Assembly: GCA_030411725.1 (NCBI GenBank)
Contig: MU839833.1
Coordinates: 62,001-126,000 of the forward strand
Length of the DNA stretch: 64,000 nucleotides
Reading direction: 5' to 3'
Source: Echria macrotheca
Taxonomy: Eukaryota; Ascomycota; Sordariomycetes; Sordariales; Schizotheciaceae
Part shown: positions 54,305 to 64,000 of the stretch, piece by piece
Numbering within the stretch: position 1 is the stretch's first letter
Layout: each line of letters starts with the position of its first letter
Notes under the pieces: model-generated
Databases searched by the model: none
What the model was told of the DNA's origin: nothing
The model's input: the letters and a program-made list of their open reading frames with translations, nothing else
Translations under genes and position numbers: made by a program

Positions 54305-56775
54305 GTATCCTCTCCCTGAGAAACTTGGCGAGGCATCCACCCTTTACCAAGAGCAAAAGCGACATCTTCAATAGATACCGTTTCTATCATCTTGTGCCTG
54401 CCCACACAAGCAAGATACCTGCGAAGCTAGATCCGCCATGGCTCTCAACACTCTAATATTCATATTTATCCATTCTTCTCCTTTGATTGAGCTGAGACTC
54501 ATTCCTTGCTGCCCCTTCGGCTGGGGGAGCAGCATTTCCAACCCAAGCTAGTCCACTCGTCTATACATATATATAAAGTTTAAACATCGTGCAAGAAAAA
54601 GGTCCAGGGTGGCTACCCCGATACCCAAGATCTCCTTGCTGGTATGACACCAAACCATAGCCCGGCAGCGCAACCAGCCGAGCCAATCTCATCCCGTCGC
54701 TAAGGGCGACGTCAGTTACCTGCGGTTTTTTTTTTTTTTTTTTTTTTTTTGGCCAACCATCCAAAGGCTCACCGGCCTCAGGCGGTGCTACTGGTCTATG
54801 TTGGTATTAACCAGCTTTACGACGGGCCGCCTGGCACCTTTGACACGGGGGATCGGACGTCCTGGGGCTTCATGCCCGTAGAAATCGAGAGACAGGGTGC
54901 CGCCTGGCCCTGGTTCCAGCTCGAGTACGAAGACGTCCTCGAGCCGGTACCTAATTAGCCGTGTTGAGAAGGCCGTGCAGGAGGCCGGTCGGCAGAACCT
55001 CGATGTCCAGTTGGTCATCGACCCCGACTTCGATTACATACATTGGCGGGACCACGCGGTATATCGCAGGCATGTCCTGAGTTCCTCGGAACGTGAGAGC
55101 AGGGCACAGATGGTTCGCCTGCTCGCAATTGTGTTTAAATTGAACACATCTCGATGCCTAGTCTGTATGTTTTCAAAACGATTGATAGTCTGAGTCTTTT
55201 TGCACCAAGCCGTAAATCAGCTTTCTATTTGTCTCTATCCGACACAGCAAAAGAAGCATGCGGATACCAAACCGACGAATGGGAAGAGATACAATATATA
55301 GAGGAGGGCTCGTTTTTAACGGTAGATAAGGTATTGTGCTAAAATCGTTCATGGTGCCGAATCAACGATGCCGAGAAAACAGCTTCCCTCGCTTTCGGCC
55401 CAGCCGCCTTGACATGGGATTAAACCGTAGGTAGGCAATGTACCTTTCTGTTGACGGACCTCACGGCTGCGCCTTCTCTGGCGCAGAGGAGTATAAAGAC
55501 ATGAACCATATCACGAGCAAACACCTTTCGCTCGCTTTATTATCCCGACCTTTCTTTTCATCATCGAGAGGGCAAGGAATCTCATTATATATAACCCGAA
55601 GAAATAAAACACACTTGTTCCCCCGTGGCTTGATTGGGTCCGACGACGGTCCCCTCGATCCATTCAACCTCCTTCCGCGCTTTGAGGAAGCGCAGGTAAG
55701 ACTACTACCACATATGGTGGTAGTCTCGTCCACCGGGCCACGGCCCCACGAACAAGTCATCCTGGGGTTCCAGCCAGGGAAACTGGGGCGTCGATCTCGA
55801 CCAGCCTACTGGTTGTCCCGGCGAAAGGGCTGTTGTCGACCTAGCCGCCAATATCGGTAGGAAGCCACGAACGATTTTCATTAGTTATCAAAGCGATTTG
55901 ATATTTCTCGCGACATCGCCGCGGTTTGGAAGGACTGGTAACTACCATCTTCTCCTCTCCACGAGGTTAGCTGACACATAGAATCATCTGTAGGAGTTGC
56001 CATATAGGTATCGTGAGCTAATTCTCCTGGCGGCGTCGCCGATATAAGACGCGCATTTACCCCTTGTGCCTCGTTCAGAAAGTTAGGGACTTAAGGTGCC
56101 TCGTTTTAGGAAGAGACGGAAATGATCCGGTTAGAAATACTTTAGACGTCTTGTGTTTCGAAACACACTTGTGGGTAAAAGTTCTGAAGATAGGTAGTCT
56201 GATGTTGTCAAGTCGAGTGTCGTGGCCCGATGTTTGCGTGGGATTTCACCCCTACCTACCTAATGGGTTACGAAAGAAAATAGAGAATAGGAGATTAGGA
56301 ACTTTTAGAAACGCAATAAGCGGTGTGGGTGTGTTGATCTTATAGACGAACGGACGTGAATGTTACATTAAGACTCAAGATAAAGACTGCGTATAGTACC
56401 TCTAAATCCAGTCAGATAGTAACATGGGACATAAGTGGTATTTATAGCACAATGCATGTATAGCATGTGATAGCTCTGTATCAAACTCTAGCGTCTTCGA
56501 ACACTAAACACGGACCATGGGCAGACCACATGCACTTCTTGATGGACGAACCCTAAAACCTGGTAAGGTGCCCTAACCTAACTGCTTACACCACCTCCCA
56601 CAATGTTATCGCGCAGTGACTCAAATACTGGGCTCACAACTTCCCATATTTTTCTCCCCTTCTTCTTCAACATCACTCGGTAACGACGCCTGAAGCAAGA
56701 TCGACGCCAACAATACAACACCATCGAAAGACACGAAACCGAAGCTGTTGCTCCCTTGGAGTCTGGTGGTAGAAA
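54305..56775. other. 2.5-kb region of probable gene relics and AT-rich DNA
   Basis: It includes a T25 run at 54726-54750. Two adjacent plus-strand coding-like pieces in different frames follow: VYVGINQLYDGPPGTFDTGD within 54749-54958, and RVEKAVQEAGRQNLDVQLVI within 54960-55190. A further open stretch lies at 55438-55860. None has an intact gene structure or a recognised family. The part from 55900 to 56560 is AT-richer and empty. Confidence 0.4.
54726..54750. repeat. T25 homopolymer (A25 on the minus strand)
   Basis: A run of 25 T. On the minus strand it could be a retroposed poly-A, but no target duplication was recognised. Confidence 0.85.
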
Positions 56776-58200
56776 ATGGTTAGTACCCAACTCTCTTTGT
56801 CCTCGCCAGTTTGCTCTCCTCATATTTTGAGAGAACCGACCGTCCATTCTCCCATGTATGACCTCGAGCTGACCGCAATACAGGCATCCACTCCACCCTA
56901 CAAGCCAGACGGAAAGGAGACCCAGGTCCATATCTCCGTCACCGCCGTCGCAGCCATCAAGCTATCCATCGATCCGCAATCTGACGCACTCTCGCCCGCA
57001 AGCAGCCCGCCGATTAACGAGAGTGCTACCGCCCCGCCTCCGCCTCCAGGAGCACCCAGCGACTGGCCCAACCACCGCGAGAGCAGCCAGTCACTCGTCG
57101 ACCAGGATAAGCAGCAGCCGCCCGAGCCCTTCCGACTTCCGAGCCCGACTCTCGACTCTCACTCAGACCCAAAAGAGACAAACCCCGATCAGGGTCAAGA
57201 CCTTGCCGAGCGCTTCCAGGCAGCATTCACCGACGAGATGGACATAGACAACCCAGAGGAGCATAATGAGCACCTCGCGCGAGGAGCTCGGGTAGGTGGC
57301 GAGAGTTCCCAGGCCCCTACAACGGCGCAGGAGAGCGAGGGGGTCCAAGGGGGAAAAAAGCGGAAACGCAGCCTGGAAAGCACCAAAAACACCCACCCCA
57401 CCAAGCGGGTGTATCACCAGAGTTTCTACAGCTCGGAAAATATGGAAATCGAGTACTCGGAGGTGGACGACTCGTACGGCTACTTCACGTCTGGCTACGC
57501 CGCCGATTGCTCCTCGGACTCGGACGACGACGACGACGACGAGGACCGCAATGATAACCACTGCCCCAACATCAACACCGGCACCACTGACACCAGACCT
57601 TCATCAACATCCCAAAAGGATGAACACACCCAACCCCCCATGACAAACAACCTCCCCTCGTCCACCCCTTCCTCTCCTCCACCCCCCTACACATTTACTG
57701 GCACCACCAACCCTAACCAGACCAAAAACAACCACGCCGATTCCAAGCCCAACATGACCACCCCTTCCTCTCCTCCGCCCCCCTACACATTTACCGGCAC
57801 CACCAACAATAACCAGACCAAAACAAACCACACCGATTTCAAGCCCACCAACAAGACCACCACCACCCCGTCCCAGCCCCGCACCCACCACTGCAACCCC
57901 TTCCTCGAAGACTCCTCCTCAGAATCCAGCAACGACAGCGACCAGGAGGACCCCAAGGACAACGACAACGACAACGACAACGACCAGGACAAAAACCCGT
58001 CGTCGCTCCAGACCAACAAGCCCAGCCACACGAGCATCAACACCCACTTCTCCAGCGAATCGACGATAACCGTACGCAGAACCAGAATCAAAGCTTGTGC
58101 TAGTCGCAGCAACCCCATCAGATTCGCGACAAGTTTCCAGCGGGAATATGCACGTGCTCATCAGCGGTCCGATGTGTGCTGTGGTGACGAAGAGGCGTAG
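56776..58200 (+). CDS. Acidic disordered protein with PPPPY repeats
   Basis: Open from the ATG at 56776 for 474 residues. An optional 105-nt intron right after the ATG (donor GTTAGT at 56779; CTGAC branch; CAATACAG ending at 56883) keeps frame and would start the protein MASTPPYKPDGKETQVHIS; I cannot decide between the forms. The middle has a nuclear-type basic stretch (GGKKRKRSLESTKNTHPTKR) and an Asp run. A 32-residue unit, PSSPPPPYTFTGTTN plus NQTKNNHADSKP, is repeated twice in tandem (96-nt period at about 57661-57852). PPPPY is the ligand of WW domains. The C-terminus is less disordered (RSNPIRFATSFQREYARAHQ). No enzyme domain. Function not recognised. Confidence 0.65.
   Translation: MVSTQLSLSSPVCSPHILREPTVHSPMYDLELTAIQASTPPYKPDGKETQVHISVTAVAAIKLSIDPQSDALSPASSPPINESATAPPPPPGAPSDWPNHRESSQSLVDQDKQQPPEPFRLPSPTLDSHSDPKETNPDQGQDLAERFQAAFTDEMDIDNPEEHNEHLARGARVGGESSQAPTTAQESEGVQGGKKRKRSLESTKNTHPTKRVYHQSFYSSENMEIEYSEVDDSYGYFTSGYAADCSSDSDDDDDDEDRNDNHCPNINTGTTDTRPSSTSQKDEHTQPPMTNNLPSSTPSSPPPPYTFTGTTNPNQTKNNHADSKPNMTTPSSPPPPYTFTGTTNNNQTKTNHTDFKPTNKTTTTPSQPRTHHCNPFLEDSSSESSNDSDQEDPKDNDNDNDNDQDKNPSSLQTNKPSHTSINTHFSSESTITVRRTRIKACASRSNPIRFATSFQREYARAHQRSDVCCGDEEA
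57661..57852 (+). repeat. Two tandem 96-bp coding repeats
   Basis: Two adjacent 96-base units inside the acidic-protein gene, starting ACCCCTTCCTCTCCTCC at 57664 and 57760, encode the PPPPYTFTGTTN unit. They differ by scattered substitutions. Confidence 0.85.
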
Positions 58201-58799
58201 GGGATGAAAGGATAGGGAGAGGACGGGACGAAACAGGACGGGACGGGACGGGGCGGGATAGGTTCATTTCTGGTGATTCTGGTTGGTGGATATAGCAGGG
58301 AAGAAGAAGATGATGGTGATCCCCTAGGCTATGGTGTGTTTTGGTGAAGTTGGATAATAAGACTGGTATGGAGGATGGAAAGAATGGAAGATATGGTGTT
58401 GGGTAAGGGTTGGGTGGAGTCTGACAGAACAACAGATTGAGTTATGGTAACATGGGAAAGGTGGGAATGGCTGATAGGATGGAAAGAATGAAAAGGATGG
58501 AAGGATGGAAAGGATGGAAATAACAGTGTTGGATAGAGTCTGACAGGCATCTTCCTCGCAACAACGGCTGGAGCTATGGTAAAATGGCAAGGGTGGGAAG
58601 GGCTGGTATGATAGAAAAGATAGGTCATGTCATGATACCAGGAGGTAGTGTCTTACATTTCGATTTTCCGGAAGGCTTGGTTAAAAGGGGATAGATAGTT
58701 ACGGAGAACGGGGGCGGTGGAATGGAACAACTGTCTTCCACACCTCAAAGTCCACATCATCGCGATGAACATGAGTAAACCATTATTTTCTTGCCTCCA
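58201..58799. other. Intergenic with imperfect tandem repeats
   Basis: Between two convergent genes. It holds GGATGGAAAG words, GGGAC repeats near 58233-58257 and the three diverged copies listed separately; no gene is supported. Confidence 0.6.
58329..58622. repeat. Three diverged tandem copies, about 115-130 bp each
   Basis: Blocks with GTGTTGG-, GAGTCTGACAG-, CAACAG/CGG-, TATGGTAAMATGG- and GGTGGGAAKGGCTG- elements recur in the same order from 58396 and 58526. A partial third copy starts near 58329. Identity is clearly above chance by eye but not measured. Confidence 0.55.
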
Positions 58800-61211
58800 T
58801 CACCCCATAAGACCGGCGTTCTCTCTCCTCTCGTCCTCGGAGTCCTCTTCCTCGGATTCTTCTTCGTCTTCGTCTTCGTCTTCTTCCTCTTCCTCCTCCT
58901 CTTCTTCTTCCTCCTCTTCGCTCTCTTCACTATCTTCCTCGTCCTCGGCCTCATCTTCAGCCAACCAATCATCCAGCGTCTTGACACCTACACCCTCCGC
59001 AATTGGCTCTTTCTTGACCTCCCGAGTCCTAACCGCCAGATCCAATGCCTCCGCGGCAGGAATAATCCCACTTCTAGGCCGAGTAGACTCGGTTTCCCGT
59101 AACCTCGGGTCCGGCTCTTTTCCTGGCTGGACCCAATCTGGCAAATCTTCGTAGCCCCTGAGACCGTGAATTGCGCCCCCACCTGCAAGGACGAGCGCCG
59201 CGGAACCAAGCGTATAGCCCTTGCGCGTCTCCGAGGGGCTTGGGGCTTGTGGAGCTGGCTTCGGGGCAAGCAGCATCAGAATGGCCAGCTGCGGCACGCC
59301 AAGCAAGGCTTTGTACAGCCTCGCACGATCTCGCAGATCGTATGAGGTATCATAGCGCACTAGAAGGAGAACATACTTCCACAGCTTCGCGATAGGATGG
59401 TCATCATCCTCGGGTAACTGCGGTGGCACTCCTGGTTCGCCATTCGAACTACCCTGTGATGCCTCAATTTGACGGTTAAGGTGGTGTAGGTAGACCTTGG
59501 CGCCCAGTAGCACGATCTGCCGCTTAGCGAGCTCCGACTCGGAAGCAAAGTCTTTGAGTAGAATTCGCAAGACATCCGCAGCTATGTTATCCTCCCCGTT
59601 CAAGCCCGAGAACTCGCCCACCAACCAGATAATGGTTGCACGCGCTTGAGGGTCGGTAGCTGAATCGAGATTCTTGGCTAGCCGGACCACCGTCGCCACA
59701 TGTGCGTTTGGATCTTGTTGGATGAGATGTCGGATGACGGTCAAGCTCTCGGCCGCTAGCGTGCCATCGATGCTTGTGATCTGCCCGAGAAGTAGCCGCA
59801 AACATCTCGGGGAAGTGGCGGGGTCCGTTTGAGCACATCGGCCAATGGCTCGCACTGCTTCTCGGACGAGAGCTTTATCCGATCCTCGACCAAAATGCTC
59901 CAGCTCGGTGAGGATAAGACTCTTCACATGAGGTGGCGCATGGGGGAAGATGAGGGTGAGGATTTCCAGCTTCAGTTCCCATACCGGCTGTGTATCGGAG
60001 CCACGGACGAGAAAGTGCGTTGCGTATCTGACGAAATCGGCGGGTCTGCTAAGGCAGATCGAGACAATATTGAAGAGTGCAATCTGCTGTATGTCTTGAG
60101 CACCGCGGAGCAGCGCGACAAGTGGCCCAATGGCCATCTGGACGTATGTGGGAGTCCCAACCGCCGAGTAGCATCTGGCGACCGCCACCACTACCCCTGA
60201 GTTCCGAGACTGGAGAAGAGGTTTGATGCTGTTGAGAAGCAACTCAAGATCCGGGTCGACGACGACCACTTGCTCACCCTCGGAGCCACCATTTTCTCCG
60301 TCACCATAAAAATCCTGTAAATCTGCAGACTTATCCTTTCCTCTGACCGTTTTCGTCCTCCTTGGGAAGCATTTACGCGCGTAAACCGTCATCAACCGGA
60401 GCATCGAGAGCTGGCTCCACTCGTCCATATCGACAATCATCCTGATGAGGGCGCGGTAGTGTTTGTGTATGAGATCGATCCTCTCGGGACATATCTCGAG
60501 GAACGCCGAGACCGCGGCGCCGGCCACGTAATACTGCTTATCACCCAGCAACGTCGACAGTTGTTCGAGCAGCTGCGGGAGCTGAGAGGGATCGAGTCGA
60601 TAGCATTTGGGTATAGCAAGCGCGGCAGCCCGTCGGACGTATGGGCTCATATCTCCTGCCCCCTTTTTTATCGCCAAAGACACAATCTGACTGATTACCT
60701 GGACTCTGATGCCGGACATCGTTTTCAGGGCAAGGGCGCGGACCTGGGGGTTGGGATCGGTAAGGGACTTTTGGATCGTATTGATGGAGAGGAGGGCGAG
60801 GTCCTGGTCTTGCTCGGCATGGTGGATTAGGTAGATGTATACGAGTTTCTTAATCTCGATGTTCGGGGACGCGACGTTCTTGACTACCGAGGAGAAAAGA
60901 GGAAGCGTCTTTTGCGACCGGTACATCATCTGGGTCGCGTCAGCGGTGGTCGCTGTGCGTGCTCGTTTCTCCCTACCATGATGACCCGTCGCAGGCCATC
61001 GAGCACCTCGCGCTCATTCCGGCTGTCTAGGAGTTTTTTGACCTGGGTCCGATCGAGGGGTTTCGAGGCGCCGCGAACGCCTCGAGCGGCAGAAGCGGCG
61101 TCCAACGTGAGCTCTCGAGCTGTGCGGCCCATGGTTAGCTATCGTCGCCGAATGGTGACGGGATTGCCTACCGCTCTCGAGGAGACCCGATATCCTCGCT
61201 ATCGACTCCAT
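58800..61211 (-). CDS. APL6: AP-3 adaptor complex beta subunit
   Basis: Minus-strand exons 61211-61172, 61119-60977 and 60929-58800 give 770 residues. The N-terminus joins MESIARISGLLESA to RELTLDAASAARGV, then KKLLDSRNEREVLDGLRRVI, then MMYRSQKTLPLFSSVVKNVA. Adaptin HEAT repeats follow: SPNIEIKKLVYIYLIHHAEQ, DPNPQVRALALKTMSGIRV, SPYVRRAAALAIPKCYRLDP, QYYVAGAAVSAFLEICPERI and IIWLVGEFSGLNG. The tail is a long Glu/Asp/Ser run. Within the complex it helps select cargo from endosome or Golgi to vacuole. Each splice join preserves the family sequence, so the start at 61211 is well supported. The large C-terminal 'ear' of animal AP-3 beta is absent, as in other fungi. Confidence 0.95.
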
Positions 61212-61760
61212 GGCTGCGACTCTTCGGCCCGGTGGCGCCTGAGTGTTGCGATGCTTCGTGCCTTGCAACTGTGGTTGAGTGACGTGATGTCGAGCTGCGT
61301 TGGCTGGTGGGGGTGCGTTTTGCTATGCAGCTAGACCGGAGCGGGGTGATGGATCTCCAGGGGCTGCAGCACGGTCCACCACTAACCTTTGGGTAACTGC
61401 AACAACTTCAACGTCGAGTTCTCCAACTTATGCATTCTCCGTTACTAGTCAGCGGTAACGGGAGCATGTAATTTCCATGCACAGGTCTCCGTATACATAT
61501 ATGTCCAAGGGGATATGAATAGGCTGTAACGCAAGGAACAAGGCGCCGCAAGGCAGCGCGGATCGGTCCGCTGTGCCCCCTGTCGATGAACCTTGGACGC
61601 ATGCCTGTCTCATTCCTGTGATCGATTTCCCACGCTCCACGTCAACACCACATCCAACACAAGCATCTCACAACATGAACACAACATAGACCCTCGGTGT
61701 GTCTCCGGATTATCTCGGAGATCGGCGCAGAAAGTACGGATACATACATCCAACACCACC
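61212..61760. other. Intergenic, divergent promoters
   Basis: Shared upstream DNA of the AP-3 beta gene (minus) and the short gene at 61761 (plus). No feature beyond a CA-rich leader at 61640-61760. Confidence 0.55.
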
Positions 61761-62528
61761 ATGTCTGCATACCCTCAACCCCTCTTCGTCTCGCCCGCCC
61801 TCCCCACCGAGCTGCTCTGGCACATCATCCACCACTGCATCTATCCCACCACCCTGCTCATATGTTCCAGCCGGGCCGAATTCCTCTCATCCGCCGCCAC
61901 AGATCTCAAACAACAAAACCAAAATCCCCACCCCAAACCACCAGACGACGAAAATCAAGACCACACTCGACAGGGACCAGGGATATCAACCACGTCCCAG
62001 CTCCTCGCAGCCCCCCTCTACCAAGTCGCCGTAGCACGGCACATACGCGTCCTCTTCATCCCCACCGTGTCCCACCTGCGCGCCTTCCTCTCCGTCTTCT
62101 CCGTCGACACGGCCAAGGTCTCCGCCCCGCCGCAGCCGCCGCCGCTCCAGCAACCACACACGGCAGACTCATCCTCCACCACCGGGCCACCGCCGCTCCT
62201 ACTAGTCTACGGCTTCCTCGACCTCCACCGGGACACGAGCGAGTGGAGCGTGCAGGGCCTGAGTAACACAACAGCTGTGCTCATCGAGGCCGCTCGGCGT
62301 GTAGCCTTCCAGGCTGTCGTGGTGGAGCCCAAGACTGAGGTTACCACCGAGCAGCAGCTGCTGGCTGAGCGCATGCCGGTGCTGAGCGGCAGCGCGAGGA
62401 GGGTCGGCCCGGATTTCGAGAGCGGTGGGTGGACGGGGCGGACTGTCGATGTGCGCCGCGTGCTGGGCCGCTGGTTTCGATTCCGACAGAGGGACTGGAA
62501 GCGTGAGGCAGATCGTAGCATTTCATGA
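61761..62528 (+). CDS. Unrecognised protein of about 255 residues
   Basis: Single exon from MSAYPQPLFVSPALPTELLW, with an ACC-rich leader and good ATG context (CACCATGTC). The frame is open further upstream but that part reads as leader. Ordered-looking blocks are PTELLWHIIHHCIYPTTLLI, CSSRAEFLSSAATDL, VARHIRVLFIPTVSHLRAFL, LLLVYGFLDLHRDTSEWSVQ and DVRRVLGRWFRFRQRDW. Two low-complexity linkers separate them (NQNPHPKPPDDENQDH; APPQPPPLQQPHTADS). The alternation of hydrophobic strands resembles a small alpha/beta fold, but no walker or catalytic motif is seen. I do not recognise the family; the balanced composition and neighbour spacing make it likely real. Confidence 0.65.
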   Translation: MSAYPQPLFVSPALPTELLWHIIHHCIYPTTLLICSSRAEFLSSAATDLKQQNQNPHPKPPDDENQDHTRQGPGISTTSQLLAAPLYQVAVARHIRVLFIPTVSHLRAFLSVFSVDTAKVSAPPQPPPLQQPHTADSSSTTGPPPLLLVYGFLDLHRDTSEWSVQGLSNTTAVLIEAARRVAFQAVVVEPKTEVTTEQQLLAERMPVLSGSARRVGPDFESGGWTGRTVDVRRVLGRWFRFRQRDWKREADRSIS

Positions 62529-62713
62529 GACCCATAATTTCCTCTCTAATCCGTATACAGAAAACTGGTGATTTTGCACCTCTGTCTCCTCCCCAACGCC
62601 AACCCCTGTCCTTCCATTGGTATCAAAAATCCACAAGACCGACCCCGACCAACCCACCCAAACCCACATTATGACCACATGATTAAGCCAAAGAAAGAAA
62701 TCACACAACGAGC

Positions 62714-64000
62714 CTATATTGACTGTTCCATCTCGGTGATGTAAAGCTTGATGTGTGACTCCATCTTGAGATACTCGTCGTAGGCCGCATGCACCTCGTT
62801 CTCAATGTTCTCCTTGAGGTCGAGCATCTATCCCCAGTCAGCGTTCCACTCATCAGGACAAGAACAAAAACACATACCTTCTTCTCCGTCTGCTCGATCC
62901 GCACCCGTCTCCGCTCCATATCTTTGCCCTTCTCGGACCGCTCCTCGGTCAGCTTCTTGTGAACGGCCCGGAGCTCCTCCATCGACTCCTTGGCCCGCTG
63001 CGCCTTCTCCTGGCTCTGCGTGCGCAGCGTCTCTGTTCGTTCCTGCCACTTGGCGAGCTGCCGCTGCAGCAGCGCCTCGGTCCTCTCCACCTCGCGCACG
63101 TTGGCGCCGCGCTCGGTCAGCGCATCGCGCTGCTTCGCGTTCTTCGCATTCTCCTCTTCTTCCTTGGCCAGCTCGACGGCGATCTCGTCGAGCAGCTTGA
63201 TGCACGACGCCACGTCGGTCGACACCACGGCGAACGAGTCGCTCGACGTCTGCAGCGCGCGCGCTCGCCGGTCGAGCGAGTCGATATGCGCCTTGTCGCT
63301 GGTGAGCGTGTTGTTGAGCTCCGTCAGCGTCGCCTGCAGCGCCGACGGGCTCTGCAGCACGTACGGCCGCAGCTTGGCGCTCTCGTGCTTGAGCGCCAGC
63401 TTGGCCGCCGTCTTGTCCTCGAGCTCGGCCGCCAGCTCGTTCTTGCGCGTCTTGGCCTCCTCGAGCCGGGCGGCCACGCGCTCCTGGTTGCGCCGCAGCT
63501 CGAGCAGCCTCTTCTTTAGCTCCTCGTTGCGCTTTGTTTTTTCCGCCACCCGCACCTCCATCTCGCGCCGCGTCGCGTGCATGTCGTCCAGCTGCGCCTC
63601 CATCGCCTGATTCTCGGCGTAGAGCTGCTCGATGCGCTGCTTCGTCTCGTCCGCCCGGTTGCAGTGCTCGCTGATGACGCCCATCTGACTCTCGCGGAAG
63701 CGCACAAAGTTGATCACATACGAGAAAATCTTGACGAGACGGTCGTGCGTCGGCTTGTACAGGTCCATAAAGTTGAAGTCGGTCACGCCGCAGTCGCGCA
63801 TTAATCTCTGTAGTGACGCGAAGAAGCCCATCAGGTTGCGCGTGTCTGCCGGCATCAGTTGCTCTCCCAGATCGCCGCACACGTCCTCGGCCGCCGCCCG
63901 CATCGCCGGGTCTACCGTCGCCCGCGTCTTGTCCATCAACAGCTCGCCGAACCACTCAAAGATCATCTGCACCTGGATCGGGTTCGGTTTCTGGAGGTCG
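62714..64000 (-). CDS. NUF2: Kinetochore protein NUF2 (cut by right window edge)
   Basis: Minus-strand exons run from beyond 64000 to 62878 and from 62827 to 62714 (50-nt intron, GTATGT/GATAG); about 412 residues are visible. At the edge the frame reads DLQKPNPIQVQMIFEWFGEL, the conserved end of the Nuf2 calponin-homology domain, so only the first part is missing. Then come MGFFASLQRLMRDCGVTDFN and FVRFRESQMGVISEHCNRAD. A coiled coil of about 280 residues follows (RIEQLYAENQAMEAQLDDMH; RAKESMEELRAVHKKL). The spliced last exon ends KLYITEMEQSI. Nuf2 pairs with Ndc80 in the outer kinetochore to bind microtubules. The Ala/Arg-rich open frames overlapping it are shadows of its GC-rich codons. Confidence 0.96.

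Noticed and set aside
54580..54720. Minus-strand stretch with an A-box-like TGGCTCGGCTGG and a downstream T5, suggestive of a Pol III gene
   Set aside because: No B-box and no tRNA cloverleaf could be drawn; the match is too short to call an RNA gene.
62828..63955. 375-codon minus-strand frame overlapping NUF2
   Set aside because: Ala/Gly/Arg-rich frame-shifted shadow of the NUF2 coiled coil; no motif.
1..64000. CRISPR arrays, rRNA operons, prophage or bacterial-type operons
   Set aside because: None seen; the window is eukaryotic nuclear DNA and the repeats found are microsatellites, homopolymers or local tandem copies.
1..64000. Secondary-metabolite gene cluster
   Set aside because: A hydrolase, a hydroxylase-like and an RTA1-like gene are present but scattered among housekeeping genes, with no polyketide, peptide or terpene synthase in the window.

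Overview
The window is nuclear DNA of a filamentous ascomycete (Pezizomycotina), most likely a Sordariomycete. Evidence: coding regions are GC-rich; introns are short (mostly 46-130 nt) with fungal GTRNGT donors, CTRAY branch points and YAG acceptors; HET-domain and Egh16-type secreted proteins, restricted to filamentous fungi, sit beside fungal housekeeping genes. Genes are single units on both strands and no operon logic applies. I worked out exon joins by hand from splice sites and family knowledge; nothing was searched or aligned by software.

Left part (1-17.8 kb): a HET-domain gene running off the left edge; an Egh16-like secreted protein; a convergent glycine-rich secreted protein; a homopolymer/assembly-gap artefact; a small alpha/beta hydrolase; a double GRF zinc-finger protein; a Pro/Cys/coiled-coil protein whose frame is cut by one TAG; a ~1000-residue disordered protein with an alpha/beta hydrolase domain; and a fatty-acid-hydroxylase-like membrane protein.

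Middle (18-45.5 kb): IML2-like TPR protein, divergent from the proteasome subunit SEM1/DSS1; phosphoglycerate kinase; an Mpv17/PMP22 membrane protein; an AT-rich, transposon-like tract with 16-bp inverted ends beside gene debris; a second HET gene; a fungal rhodopsin-like 7-TM protein; an intron-containing tRNA-Leu(AAG); a zinc-knuckle/proline/RS-rich protein; the PP2A-like phosphatase PPG1; and a Rho-GDI with two possible first exons.

Right part (45.5-64 kb): a Bqt4-like APSES/KilA-N nuclear-membrane protein; 3-hydroxyisobutyrate dehydrogenase; an RTA1-like membrane protein; a 3.3-kb decayed tract holding a 5'-truncated copy of the elongation factor Elf1; an acidic PPPPY-repeat protein; the AP-3 beta subunit; a short unrecognised protein; and the kinetochore protein NUF2, cut by the right edge.

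The core genes serve glycolysis, proteolysis, valine catabolism, vesicle sorting, signalling, kinetochore and telomere functions. The accessory layer is the two HET genes, secreted proteins, a transposon-like tract and pseudogene debris. I found no gene cluster that clearly forms a new system. The best leads are the Elf1 fragment, the Rho-GDI alternative start, the amber-interrupted gene and the 344-bp inverted-repeat element.
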